Source: Staphylococcus lutrae (lineage in GTDB: Bacteria; Bacillota; Bacilli; Staphylococcales; Staphylococcaceae). Taken from it: 64,000 nucleotides of DNA. Positions within the stretch are counted from its first letter, which is position 1; each line of letters starts with the position of its first letter. This document shows positions 51,846-61,865 of the stretch, piece by piece. The translations under genes were made by a program, and so were the position numbers. The notes below the pieces were generated by a model, which searched no databases, was not told the DNA's origin, and worked only from the letters and a program-made list of their open reading frames with translations. The stretch spans positions 1,860,001 to 1,924,000 of the forward strand of contig NZ_CP020773.1 of NCBI RefSeq assembly GCF_002101335.1, given 5' to 3'.

Positions 51846-52772
51846 ATGCTTAGGTATACTCTGAAACGTTTATTGTATATGGTAATTTCTTTGTTTATTA
51901 TTATTACCATTACATTTTTCTTAATGAAATTGATGCCGGGCTCACCATTTAACGATGAAAAGTTAAGTGAACAACAAAAAACAATATTGAACGAGAAATA
52001 CGGATTAAATGATCCGTTACCGGTGCAATATGCGAACTATATGAAAAATGTTGTAAAAGGAGATTTTGGTAATTCTTTCCAATATGACAACCAACCTGTT
52101 TGGGATCTCATTAAACCGAGATTAGTACCATCAGTTCAAATGGGGTTATTTGCGATGGTGATTGGTGTCATATTAGGAGTCATATTAGGTGTGATTGCGG
52201 CCACACGTCAAAATTCGTGGGTAGACTATCTCGCCACCTTTATCTCAGTAATTGCAATATCTGTGCCGTCGTTTGTCTTAGCGGTTTTATTACAGTACGT
52301 CTTTGCCGTGAGATTACAATGGTTTCCAGTTGCGGGTTGGGAAGGACTATCGACAGCGGTATTACCTTCATTAGCTTTATCCGCTGTTGTTTTAGCGACC
52401 GTTGCACGTTATATTCGAGCAGAAATGATAGAAGTCTTGAGCTCTGATTACATACTATTGGCTCGAGCAAAAGGGAATTCTACAGCACGAGTGTTATTTG
52501 GACATGCGTTACGTAATGCGCTTATCCCAGTGGTAACGATTTTAGTCCCAATGTTAGCGAGCATTTTAACCGGGACGTTAACAATTGAAAACATTTTCGG
52601 TGTCCCAGGATTAGGTGACCAATTTGTGCGTTCAATTACCACAAATGACTTCTCAGTGATCATGGCGATTACGCTTTTATTCAGTACATTGTTTATCGTA
52701 TCCATTTTCATTGTGGATGTACTTTACGGTTTAATTGATCCACGAATTCGATTGCAAGGGGGTAAAAAATAA
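51846..52772 (+). CDS. oppB: oligopeptide ABC transporter permease OppB
   Basis: A 308-residue membrane permease with six helices, an N-terminal LKRLLYMVISLFIIITITFFLM segment, and the EAA-type loop VLSSDYILLARAKGNSTARVLFGHALRNALIP for ATPase docking. With OppC it forms the channel for imported oligopeptides. SD AGGGGG (51831-51836) lies 9 nt before ATG. It is the first gene of oppBCDFA; the oppC start overlaps its stop by 1 nt. Confidence 0.94.
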   Translation: MLRYTLKRLLYMVISLFIIITITFFLMKLMPGSPFNDEKLSEQQKTILNEKYGLNDPLPVQYANYMKNVVKGDFGNSFQYDNQPVWDLIKPRLVPSVQMGLFAMVIGVILGVILGVIAATRQNSWVDYLATFISVIAISVPSFVLAVLLQYVFAVRLQWFPVAGWEGLSTAVLPSLALSAVVLATVARYIRAEMIEVLSSDYILLARAKGNSTARVLFGHALRNALIPVVTILVPMLASILTGTLTIENIFGVPGLGDQFVRSITTNDFSVIMAITLLFSTLFIVSIFIVDVLYGLIDPRIRLQGGKK

Positions 52773-53833
52773 TGTCGAATCAACAACATCATTTACCAGG
52801 GGATGATCTTTCTGGCGCAACAGTTGCGCAAACAGCGGGCATCATGCATGAAGATTTTGTTCGTACCGGTGCACCAGATAGTGGAGAGCAAGACTTCCAG
52901 CGCGAAGGACGCACATTTTGGCAAGATGCATGGACGCAGTTAAAACGTAATAAATTAGCTGTGATCGGCATGATTGGCCTTATTATTATGATTTTATTTG
53001 CATTAATTGGCCCCCATTTAAACGGTCATGACTATGCCGAACAAGATGTTCAACGACGTAATTTGCCACCTAAAATAGCTGTGTTAGATCAAATTCCGTT
53101 TTTGCCTTTTGATGGACAAGGCGTGGATGGAAATGCCTATGAAAAAGCACATGTTAAAGAAAACTTTTGGTTTGGTACGGACCAACTCGGTCGTGATTTG
53201 TGGTCTCGTACGTGGCAAGGAACACAAGTGTCGCTCTTTATCGGTTTTGTTGCGGCAATATTGGATATTTTTATCGGTGTAATTTATGGGGCGGTTTCAG
53301 GCTATTTCGGCGGTCGTGTTGATGATATTTTACAACGTATCATTGAAATCATTTCATCGATTCCAACTTTAATCGTTGTTATTTTATTCGTCTTAATCTT
53401 TGAACCATCGATTTGGACTATTATTTTAGCGATGACGATTACAGGTTGGATTGGCATGAGCAGGGTCGTTCGTGGAGAATTTTTGAAGTTGAAACGTCAA
53501 GAATTCGTCTTAGCCTCACGTACATTGGGCACATCGGATTTAAAATTAATTTTTAAACACATCTTACCGAATACATTAGGGGCGATTATCGTGACATCAA
53601 TGTTCACTGTACCTAATGCGATTTTCTTCGAAGCCTTTTTAAGCTTTATCGGTATCGGCGTACCAGCACCTCGAACATCTCTAGGTTCACTGGTTAATGA
53701 GGGCCGTGCGATGTTATTAATTCATCCACATGAATTATTTGTACCTGCTGTTGTGTTAAGTTTACTTATTCTATTTTTCTATCTCTTTAGTGACGGTCTA
53801 CGCGATGCATTTGACCCTAAAATGCGTAAATAA
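52772..53833 (+). CDS. oppC: oligopeptide ABC transporter permease OppC
   Basis: A 353-residue permease. An N-terminal hydrophilic tail of about 55 residues precedes the first helix (LAVIGMIGLIIMILFALIGP), followed by the FGTDQLGRDLWSR segment and EAA loop LVLASRTLGTSDLKLIFKHILPN typical of OppC/DppC. TAATG overlap with oppB implies coupled translation. The short gap to oppD carries AAAGGAGG. Confidence 0.94.
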   Translation: MSNQQHHLPGDDLSGATVAQTAGIMHEDFVRTGAPDSGEQDFQREGRTFWQDAWTQLKRNKLAVIGMIGLIIMILFALIGPHLNGHDYAEQDVQRRNLPPKIAVLDQIPFLPFDGQGVDGNAYEKAHVKENFWFGTDQLGRDLWSRTWQGTQVSLFIGFVAAILDIFIGVIYGAVSGYFGGRVDDILQRIIEIISSIPTLIVVILFVLIFEPSIWTIILAMTITGWIGMSRVVRGEFLKLKRQEFVLASRTLGTSDLKLIFKHILPNTLGAIIVTSMFTVPNAIFFEAFLSFIGIGVPAPRTSLGSLVNEGRAMLLIHPHELFVPAVVLSLLILFFYLFSDGLRDAFDPKMRK

Positions 53834-53847
53834 AGGAGGAATGTACA

Positions 53848-54927
53848 ATGTCTGAACGTATATTAGAAATTAATGACTTGCATGTTTCTTTCGATATTGA
53901 AGCTGGGGAAGTGCAAGCGGTAAGAGGCGTTGATTTATATTTAAACAAAGGAGAAACGTTAGCGATTGTTGGTGAATCAGGTTCAGGGAAATCTGTAACG
54001 ACAAAAGCAATTACTAAGTTATTCCAAGGGCCAACAGGGCGAATTAAAAAAGGGAGTATTATATTTAACGGTGAAGACTTAACGCAAAAGTCGGAAAAAG
54101 AATTAATGAAATTACGTGGAAAAGAAATTTCAATGATTTTCCAAGATCCGATGACGTCATTAAATCCGACAATGAAGATTGGAAAACAAGTCATGGAGCC
54201 TATTATTCGTCATATCGGTTTGAGTAAATCAGAAGCCAAAAAAAGAGCCATTGAATTATTAAAGTTAGTCGGTTTAAAAAATGTTGAAGCACGCTTCAAT
54301 GCGTATCCTCATCAATTTTCTGGAGGACAACGCCAACGTATCGTCATCGCTTTAGCCCTTGCATGTGAACCTAAAATACTCATTGCTGATGAACCTACGA
54401 CAGCACTTGACGTAACAATGCAAGCGCAAATATTAGAGTTGATGAAAGAGCTTCAACAAAAAATTGATACATCAATCATTTTCATTACACACGATTTAGG
54501 TGTTGTAGCGAACGTCGCTGATCGAGTGGCCGTCATGTATGGGGGTCAAATGATTGAAACAGGCGATGTCAACGAAATTTTCTATGACCCTAAGCATCCA
54601 TATACATGGGGATTGCTTTCATCAATGCCTGACTTAGATATGGGGGATGATGCAACCTTATTAGCAATACCAGGTTCACCACCAGATTTGATTCATCCAC
54701 CTAAGGGTGATGCATTCGCCGCACGTAGTGAATATGCGCTCGCGATTGATTTTAAAGAGGCACCTCCGTGGTTTAAAGTTTCACCTACGCATTTTGTGCG
54801 CTCTTGGCTATTAGATGAACGTGCACCGCAAGTTGAACCACCAGAAATTGTGAAGCGGAAACAACGTCCAATGCCTAATAATTTAGCAAAACCAGAACGT
54901 GTAGAAAGGGTGTCGTTTAATGGCTGA
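53848..54927 (+). CDS. oppD: oligopeptide ABC transporter ATPase OppD
   Basis: A 359-residue ABC ATPase with Walker A GESGSGKS, signature FSGGQRQRI, Walker [13 protein letters not shown] and H-loop THD. The C-terminal oligopeptide-transporter extension ([12 protein letters not shown]) is present. With OppF it powers peptide uptake. AAAGGAGG precedes ATG, and it overlaps oppF by 8 nt. Confidence 0.95.
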   Translation: MSERILEINDLHVSFDIEAGEVQAVRGVDLYLNKGETLAIVGESGSGKSVTTKAITKLFQGPTGRIKKGSIIFNGEDLTQKSEKELMKLRGKEISMIFQDPMTSLNPTMKIGKQVMEPIIRHIGLSKSEAKKRAIELLKLVGLKNVEARFNAYPHQFSGGQRQRIVIALALACEPKILIADEPTTALDVTMQAQILELMKELQQKIDTSIIFITHDLGVVANVADRVAVMYGGQMIETGDVNEIFYDPKHPYTWGLLSSMPDLDMGDDATLLAIPGSPPDLIHPPKGDAFAARSEYALAIDFKEAPPWFKVSPTHFVRSWLLDERAPQVEPPEIVKRKQRPMPNNLAKPERVERVSFNG

Positions 54928-55864
54928 GAAAGAAGTACTCCTTGAAGTTAAAAATTTAAAACAATATTTTAATCATGGTAAACGAAATGAAGTACGTGCG
55001 ATTGAAGATATCTCTTTTAAAATATATAGAGGAGAAACTTTTGGTTTGGTTGGAGAGTCTGGTTCAGGAAAATCAACAACAGGAAAAGCCATTATTAGGC
55101 TGAATGACGTTACAGATGGACAGGTGCTTTACGAAGGGGTAAACATCCAGGAAATTAAAAAGCGTAAAGATTTATTGAAGTTTAATAAAAAAATCCAAAT
55201 GATTTTCCAAGACCCTTATGCATCGTTAAATCCGAGACTGAAAGTAATGGATATTGTTGCAGAAGGGATTGATATCCACAAGCTAGCAAAAAATCGTGAA
55301 GACAGAAAAAAACGTGTATACGACTTATTAGAAACTGTAGGTTTAAGAAAGAGTCATGCGAATCGTTATCCCCATGAATTCTCTGGAGGACAACGACAAC
55401 GTATTGGTATCGCACGTGCGCTCGCGGTTGAACCAGAATTTATTATTGCAGACGAACCGATCTCAGCTTTGGACGTTTCGATTCAAGCACAAGTTGTCAA
55501 CTTAATGCAGAAGTTACAGCGTGAAAGAAATATTACATTCTTATTCATTGCGCATGATTTATCGATGGTTAAATACATTTCTGATCGCATTGCAGTGATG
55601 CATCTTGGAAGGATTGTTGAGCTAGGATCTGCAAATGAAATATATCATCATCCACTGCACCCTTATACGAAGTCTTTATTATCTGCTGTACCACAACCAG
55701 ATCCAGATAGTGAGCGTACGAGAAAACGTATCATGTTCCAAACAGAGGATGCGCTCGATGATCAACGTCGTCTAGTCGAAGTCACACCTGATCATTTTGT
55801 GTTTGCGACAGACGAAGAGCTTAAACAATATCAACAAAATGAATACGATACGGTGAATGGATAA
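54920..55864 (+). CDS. oppF: oligopeptide ABC transporter ATPase OppF
   Basis: A 314-residue ABC ATPase with Walker [15 protein letters not shown], signature [15 protein letters not shown], Walker [13 protein letters not shown] and AHDL. It pairs with OppD. Its start lies inside the oppD end and its end overlaps only non-coding leader of oppA. The SD AAAGGGTG is within oppD. Confidence 0.95.
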   Translation: MAEKEVLLEVKNLKQYFNHGKRNEVRAIEDISFKIYRGETFGLVGESGSGKSTTGKAIIRLNDVTDGQVLYEGVNIQEIKKRKDLLKFNKKIQMIFQDPYASLNPRLKVMDIVAEGIDIHKLAKNREDRKKRVYDLLETVGLRKSHANRYPHEFSGGQRQRIGIARALAVEPEFIIADEPISALDVSIQAQVVNLMQKLQRERNITFLFIAHDLSMVKYISDRIAVMHLGRIVELGSANEIYHHPLHPYTKSLLSAVPQPDPDSERTRKRIMFQTEDALDDQRRLVEVTPDHFVFATDEELKQYQQNEYDTVNG

Positions 55865-55886
55865 AGACAGAAAGGGGGAAATACAA

Positions 55887-57551
55887 TTGAATATGCGTCA
55901 TACGTTTAAATTATTTGTAACAGCAGTATTAGCCGTGCTTGTATTGGCGGCATGTGGAAATAGCGGAGGCATTTATGATGATGAAGGTCAAGTGTTCCGA
56001 AAAGTAATTCCACAAGACATGGCTTCGCTCGATTCTGCAAAAGTCACAGACACAGTAAGCTTTGATAAGTTTAATCAAGTTTATGAAGGGTTGTATACGT
56101 TAGGTAAAAATGATGTTGCACAACCTGGTGTCGCAAAAGGGGAGCCCAACATTTCAGAAGACGGTAAAACATGGACAATAGAATTGAGAAAAAATGCGAA
56201 ATGGTCGAATGGGGATCCAGTGACAGCGCACGACTTTGTTTTCGCATGGCAACGTGTATTAAACCCTGATACGGCTTCTGAATATGCCTACATCATGTAT
56301 GATTTAAAAAATGCTGAAGCGATTAATACAGGTAAAAAGAAACCATCAGAACTCGGTGTAAAAGCTTTAGATGATTATACATTACAATTTGAATTAAATA
56401 AGCCAATTCCATATTTTAAAGAAATGTTAGCATTTGGAACGTTTTTACCACAAAATGAAAAAGTGGTGAAAAAATATGGTGAGCGTTACGGTACAACAGC
56501 AGATAAATCTGTCTACAATGGTCCGTTTAAAGTGAAAAAATGGGCAGTTGAAGATAAAATACTCCTCGTTAAAAATGACCAATATTGGGATAAAGATGTA
56601 GTCAAATTGGATAAAATCAACTACAAAGTATTGAAAGATGCCCAAGCAGGTGCGTCTTTATACGATACTGGCTCAGTCGATGATACAACGATTACTTCTG
56701 AACAAGTGGACAAATATAAAGGTACACCTGCATTAAAAAAACGTTTACTTGCGGCAACGTTTTACTTGAAATTAAATCAAGATAAAGTCCCTGCATTCAA
56801 AAATAAAGATTTACGCCTAGCATTTGCACAAGCCATAAATAAAAATGCTTATGTGGATTCGGTATTAAACAATGGTTCTCAACCTAGTGATGGTTTCACA
56901 TCAAAAGATACAGCGAAAGATCCAAGCGGTAAAGACTATGCGGATCAGATTAAATCGCCGCTGAAGTATCAGCCTGAAGAAGCAAAAGCACACTTCAAAA
57001 AAGCGCAACAAGCGTTAGGTCAAGAAGAATTTACCTTTACAATGAATACAGATGATACACCATCAAATAAAATTTCAGCTGAATTTATTAAAGCACAAAT
57101 TGAAAAGAATTTGCCGGGTGTAACAGTGAAAATTCAACAATTGCCATTTAAACAACGTATTGCACGTGAACATGGTGGAGATTATGATATTTCAATTTCA
57201 GGATGGGGACCAGATTATCCAGATGCGATGACGTTCCTTGATATTATGACAACAGGAAATGCGTCGAACAACACGGGTTGGAGTAACAAAATTTATGACC
57301 AAAAAATTAAAGAGGCGAATGGCCCGTTATTGAAAGATGTTGATCAACGCAACCGCATATTGGTAGAAGCGGAAGAACTATTGTTAAATGAAGCACCGAT
57401 TGCACCGATTTATCAGAAAGGGGAGTCTCATTTAACGAACCCACAAGTGAAAAATTTACAATATCATAACATCGGTGGTGACACATCGTTGAAATATGCT
57501 TATATCGATAAAAGTATCGATAGAGAAACTGGGAAAAAGAAAGAGAAATAA
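55887..57551 (+). CDS. oppA: oligopeptide-binding lipoprotein OppA
   Basis: A solute-binding protein of about 554 residues with an N-terminal lipoprotein signal ending in lipobox LAAC, so it is anchored to the outer face of the membrane. SBP family 5 features include FVFAWQRVLNPDTASEYAY. It delivers peptides to OppBC. GGGGG (55874-55878) is 8 nt from TTG 55887; ATG 55893 is a later option and the in-frame ATG 55857 lies before the SD. This GGGG-rich SD is complementary to CCCCTTT of RsaE in this window. Confidence 0.94.
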   Translation: MNMRHTFKLFVTAVLAVLVLAACGNSGGIYDDEGQVFRKVIPQDMASLDSAKVTDTVSFDKFNQVYEGLYTLGKNDVAQPGVAKGEPNISEDGKTWTIELRKNAKWSNGDPVTAHDFVFAWQRVLNPDTASEYAYIMYDLKNAEAINTGKKKPSELGVKALDDYTLQFELNKPIPYFKEMLAFGTFLPQNEKVVKKYGERYGTTADKSVYNGPFKVKKWAVEDKILLVKNDQYWDKDVVKLDKINYKVLKDAQAGASLYDTGSVDDTTITSEQVDKYKGTPALKKRLLAATFYLKLNQDKVPAFKNKDLRLAFAQAINKNAYVDSVLNNGSQPSDGFTSKDTAKDPSGKDYADQIKSPLKYQPEEAKAHFKKAQQALGQEEFTFTMNTDDTPSNKISAEFIKAQIEKNLPGVTVKIQQLPFKQRIAREHGGDYDISISGWGPDYPDAMTFLDIMTTGNASNNTGWSNKIYDQKIKEANGPLLKDVDQRNRILVEAEELLLNEAPIAPIYQKGESHLTNPQVKNLQYHNIGGDTSLKYAYIDKSIDRETGKKKEK

Positions 57552-57569
57552 TGAGTTTTAAAGAAAATA

Positions 57570-57616
57570 AAGCGCGTGCCCGTGTAGTGAAATGACTACA
57601 CGGGCACGCGCTTTTG
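57570..57616. terminator. bidirectional terminator between oppA and trpS
   Basis: A perfect 19-bp stem (AAGCGCGTGCCCGTGTAGT, 57570-57588, with its complement at 57595-57613) around a 6-nt loop. TTTT on the plus side, TTATTTTC on the minus side. It is the strongest hairpin in the window. Confidence 0.95.
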
Positions 57617-57654
57617 TCTTTGATATAAAAAATATGCAAGTCTAACTGTGCTTT

Positions 57655-58731
<1,077 letters not shown>

Positions 58732-58826
58732 CTACATCACACATTGGAAAAATCATACTAAAGTCTGATTATTGCAATCATTGAATTATTTTGTATTTTT
58801 CTCATTTAATTTTAATGTTAAAGGTG

Positions 58827-58832
58827 TATAAT
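58827..58832 (+). promoter_or_regulatory. -10 element of a spxA promoter
   Basis: TATAAT at 58827-58832 preceded by an A+T-rich stretch without a good -35. It would give spxA a leader of about 115 nt. Confidence 0.35.
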
Positions 58833-58955
58833 AGAAACATAACGTTAGATACGAGAAAGTAAAGATTTGCATTGTTTGAACGTCTATGAAGCAGTCAAAC
58901 TTGAAACGTTAAATTACAATGAATTCATTTTCATTAATTGAGGAGAGTGAGATGT

Positions 58956-59351
58956 ATGGTAACATTATTTACTTCACCAAGTTGCACATCTTGCCGTAAA
59001 GCGAAAGCATGGTTACAAGAACATGACATTCCGTATACGGAGCGAAATATTTTTTCTGAACATTTAACTTTAGATGAAATTAAACAAATTTTAAAAATGA
59101 CTGAAGATGGAACGGATGAAATTATCTCAACACGTTCTAAAACTTATCAGAAAATCAACGTGGATATCGATTCATTACCACTTCAAGATTTATATACAAT
59201 CATTCAAGAAAACCCTGGTATTTTACGTCGACCAATCATTCTAGATGATAAACGACTACAAGTGGGTTACAATGAAGACGAAATCCGTCGTTTCTTACCT
59301 CGCAAAGTTCGTACGTTCCAATTGCAAGAAGCGCAACGTATGGTGGATTAA
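58956..59351 (+). CDS. spxA: global redox regulator Spx
   Basis: A 131-residue ArsC-fold protein that binds the RNA polymerase alpha C-terminal domain and controls the thiol stress response. CXXC redox switch at Cys10 and Cys13 ([11 protein letters not shown]), [20 protein letters not shown] and C-terminal [13 protein letters not shown] match staphylococcal Spx nearly residue for residue. GAGGAGAG precedes ATG 58956; upstream in-frame codons lack support. The mecA adaptor gene follows. Confidence 0.96.
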   Translation: MVTLFTSPSCTSCRKAKAWLQEHDIPYTERNIFSEHLTLDEIKQILKMTEDGTDEIISTRSKTYQKINVDIDSLPLQDLYTIIQENPGILRRPIILDDKRLQVGYNEDEIRRFLPRKVRTFQLQEAQRMVD

Positions 59352-59390
59352 TGATATTGATTTTACTGCAATGAACGGTAAAACGAAAAT

Positions 59391-59427
59391 AAAAAGGACT
59401 AGAACAAAAGACGTTCCAGTCCTTTTT
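59391..59427 (+). terminator. terminator of spxA
   Basis: AAAAAGGACT-GAAC / GTTC-AGTCCTTTTT stem with a short loop and T5. Confidence 0.9.
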
Positions 59428-59838
59428 GTGTGTGTGAGGGTGTTTCAAAAAGGAGAGGTTGATGAAAGGTTAGGCATGAAAATGATGAGATGTTATGCGT
59501 GTCACTTTAAAAATGCGCAATCATGTCATTGGTTTGATGATTAAAGGGTGTTTTCCCACGTGCATAGGCCGGGATAGTATAAAACTTCTTTTGTGATTTG
59601 ATGAGAACATACGCCTAATAGGATGTGCAATGCGCGTGTAAGTCAACCGATTTTATTATTTATAAAAATGACGATATTCACGTTGAAATGATGTACCAAC
59701 AGGGTATAAGATTAACAGTACCGTATTAAAAAAATGGATATGTTTTACAACATCATCATACAGACAAATAGATTGAGTTTTTACAAGTTGTTTAATACAA
59801 TAGGATTACTATTCATCGACTGTAAGGAGTGAGATGAT
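59428..59838 (+). other. spxA-mecA intergenic region
   Basis: About 410 bp. Apart from the small Cys-rich ORF at 59476-59544 and the mecA SD, I see no gene, riboswitch or repeat. Confidence 0.5.
59476..59544 (+). CDS. possible 22-residue Cys-rich microprotein
   Basis: AAAGG lies 6 nt before this start. The frame reads MKMMRCYACHFKNAQ and ends SCHWFDD. It contains CYACH and a later CH, a spacing that could hold zinc. No relatives are known to me. Conservation in sister species would decide; it may be chance. Confidence 0.25.
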   Translation: MKMMRCYACHFKNAQSCHWFDD

Positions 59839-60543
59839 ATGAGAATAGAACGCATTGATGACATGACAGTAAAGCTTTTTATTACGTATACAGATATAGA
59901 AGCGCGCGGATTTAAACGTGAAGACCTGTGGACAAACCGTAAACGCGGTGAAGAATTTTTTTGGTCAGTAATGGAAGAAGTCAATGAAGAAGAAGATTTC
60001 GTCGTTGAAGGGCCGCTATGGATTCAAGTTCATGCCTTTGAGAAAGGTGTGGAAGTCACAATTTCCAAATCAAAAAATGAAGATTTAATGCAGATGTCAG
60101 AGGAAGAGCGTGCATTTGATGAATTCGATAGTCAATTGAACGAATTGTTATCACAGTCATTAAAAGACGAAGAAACATCAGAAAGTCAGAAAGTGGCAGA
60201 GGCGCCTTCATATCGTAAACGTTCTCATAAACAGCATGAGACAACACGAACAGCGCTCTTTAAATTTGAAGATTTAGAAAATGTGATTGCTTATGCACAT
60301 CGCAATGATCAACAAGTCACACAATTTGAAGATTTGCTTTATATGCTGGATAATCAATATTATTATGTTGTGCATTTTGATGAAGCGGTTTCTGAAACGT
60401 TGATTCATGATTTTTATGGACAGATTCTAGAATTCGCAGCACCAAGTGATAAAACTGAAATTTATTTAAATGACTACGGCAAAATTGTAATGAGTCATAA
60501 TGTGATGGCACAAGTGACGCGTTACTTTTCAGATGCCCAATAA
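59839..60543 (+). CDS. mecA: adaptor protein MecA (TrfA)
   Basis: A 234-residue ClpC adaptor. The N-terminal substrate-binding domain begins MRIERIDDMTVKLFITYTDIEARGF; an acidic, variable linker (about 80-135) leads to a C-terminal ClpC-binding domain (TALFKFEDLENVIAYA, QYYYVVHFD). In S. aureus the orthologue TrfA affects Spx levels and glycopeptide and oxacillin tolerance. It is unrelated to the methicillin-resistance gene of the same symbol. AAGGAG precedes ATG. Confidence 0.94.
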   Translation: MRIERIDDMTVKLFITYTDIEARGFKREDLWTNRKRGEEFFWSVMEEVNEEEDFVVEGPLWIQVHAFEKGVEVTISKSKNEDLMQMSEEERAFDEFDSQLNELLSQSLKDEETSESQKVAEAPSYRKRSHKQHETTRTALFKFEDLENVIAYAHRNDQQVTQFEDLLYMLDNQYYYVVHFDEAVSETLIHDFYGQILEFAAPSDKTEIYLNDYGKIVMSHNVMAQVTRYFSDAQ

Positions 60544-60564
60544 TTGAATCGTGCTGTGAGTAAT

Positions 60565-60603
60565 AAAAGAGGGGGAGTGCTTTAATAGCGCTACCTCTTT
60601 TTA
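60565..60603 (+). terminator. terminator of mecA
   Basis: AAAAGAGG and GC pairs with CCTCTTTTT downstream, stem interrupted, followed by T5. Confidence 0.75.
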
Positions 60604-60827
60604 TTATGAGGTTTTTGGATGTGTGAGGCTGAATGGAAAGACGAGGAGAGGCGCGTGGCAACCATAATGATACAAAGGAGATCAAGTTATCCTCTATCTG
60701 ATATCTCATGTCATTGATAAAGCAAGGTTGAACAAGTGAGACATAGATTCATTCGTGTTTATCATTTTATTATGCATTTTAAAAGTAATCATTGATTCAT
60801 ATGCGTGTATGTGATTGAGGTGAAACA

Positions 60828-61793
60828 ATGTTAACAGCTTATAATGCGCAATTAGAACAAATTTTTGCGAGCCATGCCAATAAAAAAGAACGCTACTACT
60901 GTCCAGTGTGCAAGGCGCCTTTGATTTTGAAAACAGGTATACGTAAGGCGCCACATTTTGCACATTTTCATCATGGACAAGCACATGTACATCATAAAGG
61001 AGAATCCATACAACATCGTCAATGTAAATCGATGCTCTATCAAAAGCTTCAAACGATAGACAGTCACGTCAAGTTGGAACCTTATCTGAGCGAAGTGGCA
61101 CAAATCCCTGACATTATATTTAAAAAATGGGCGATTGAAATTCAGTTCAGCCCAATTGGTATTAGAAAGTTGCGTGAAAGGACGCGCGGTTTGCGAGACG
61201 CGGGCTATCAAGTAATCTGGTTAACAAGTCAGCCGCGTCAAAGGAACGGGCAATATTGCTTATCACAATTACAACAACAGTGCATTATCCCGTCACATCG
61301 CACGTTGTACTGTATTGACACGATACAGTTTCAGCTCATTTGTTTATCAGGACTCATTCCATTGTCACACAATACGTTTCATGTACAATCAGCCATGATC
61401 CCGATTTCAAAGTTTGGCGCGCATTTGGAAGCTATGCCGACGCAAAGCTGTGAAATCAGAAAGTTATCAACATCTCAAATATTGAATTATATCCAACAAT
61501 GTCGCCGCAAAAATAGTGTTTTGGATACAACATTGTCATTAATGTATCAAATGCGGTTAACCGATATTCAAGTCACAAAATTAACAGGATATTTATTTCC
61601 TGAGCAGCTTTATATTCAAACACATCCTGTCTTGTGGCAACTCGTCATGCTAAGCGCACTTCAAACAAAGCAACAGATCGAGCCCGCTTTATACGAGAAG
61701 ATAAAATGGCGTTACTTTGCAATTGAAGGGTATGATAAAAGGCAAATCATCCATCAAGTGATCCAACGTTATTTAAAATTACTACATTTATAG
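60828..61793 (+). CDS. coiA: competence protein CoiA-like, putative nuclease
   Basis: A 321-residue CoiA-family protein. An N-terminal zinc-finger-like part has YYCPVCKAPLILKTG and HFAHFHH. The PDIIFKKWAIEIQFS segment provides the D..E.Q core of a restriction-type nuclease, followed by RTRGLRDAGYQVIWL. CoiA is needed for recombination of incoming DNA during competence in streptococci; its role in staphylococci is little known. GAGGTG precedes ATG. pepF follows after about 70 bp. Confidence 0.88.
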   Translation: MLTAYNAQLEQIFASHANKKERYYCPVCKAPLILKTGIRKAPHFAHFHHGQAHVHHKGESIQHRQCKSMLYQKLQTIDSHVKLEPYLSEVAQIPDIIFKKWAIEIQFSPIGIRKLRERTRGLRDAGYQVIWLTSQPRQRNGQYCLSQLQQQCIIPSHRTLYCIDTIQFQLICLSGLIPLSHNTFHVQSAMIPISKFGAHLEAMPTQSCEIRKLSTSQILNYIQQCRRKNSVLDTTLSLMYQMRLTDIQVTKLTGYLFPEQLYIQTHPVLWQLVMLSALQTKQQIEPALYEKIKWRYFAIEGYDKRQIIHQVIQRYLKLLHL

Positions 61794-61865
61794 TTGAATG
61801 AGGTGCATTATTGTGAGAAAAATGAGAAAATAGTCTTATCACATTCATCATGAGGAGGAGATCAT

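Noticed and set aside
53817..54194. 125-codon open frame opposite oppD
   Set aside because: Shadow of the Walker A region of OppD on the other strand; no SD or family signal.
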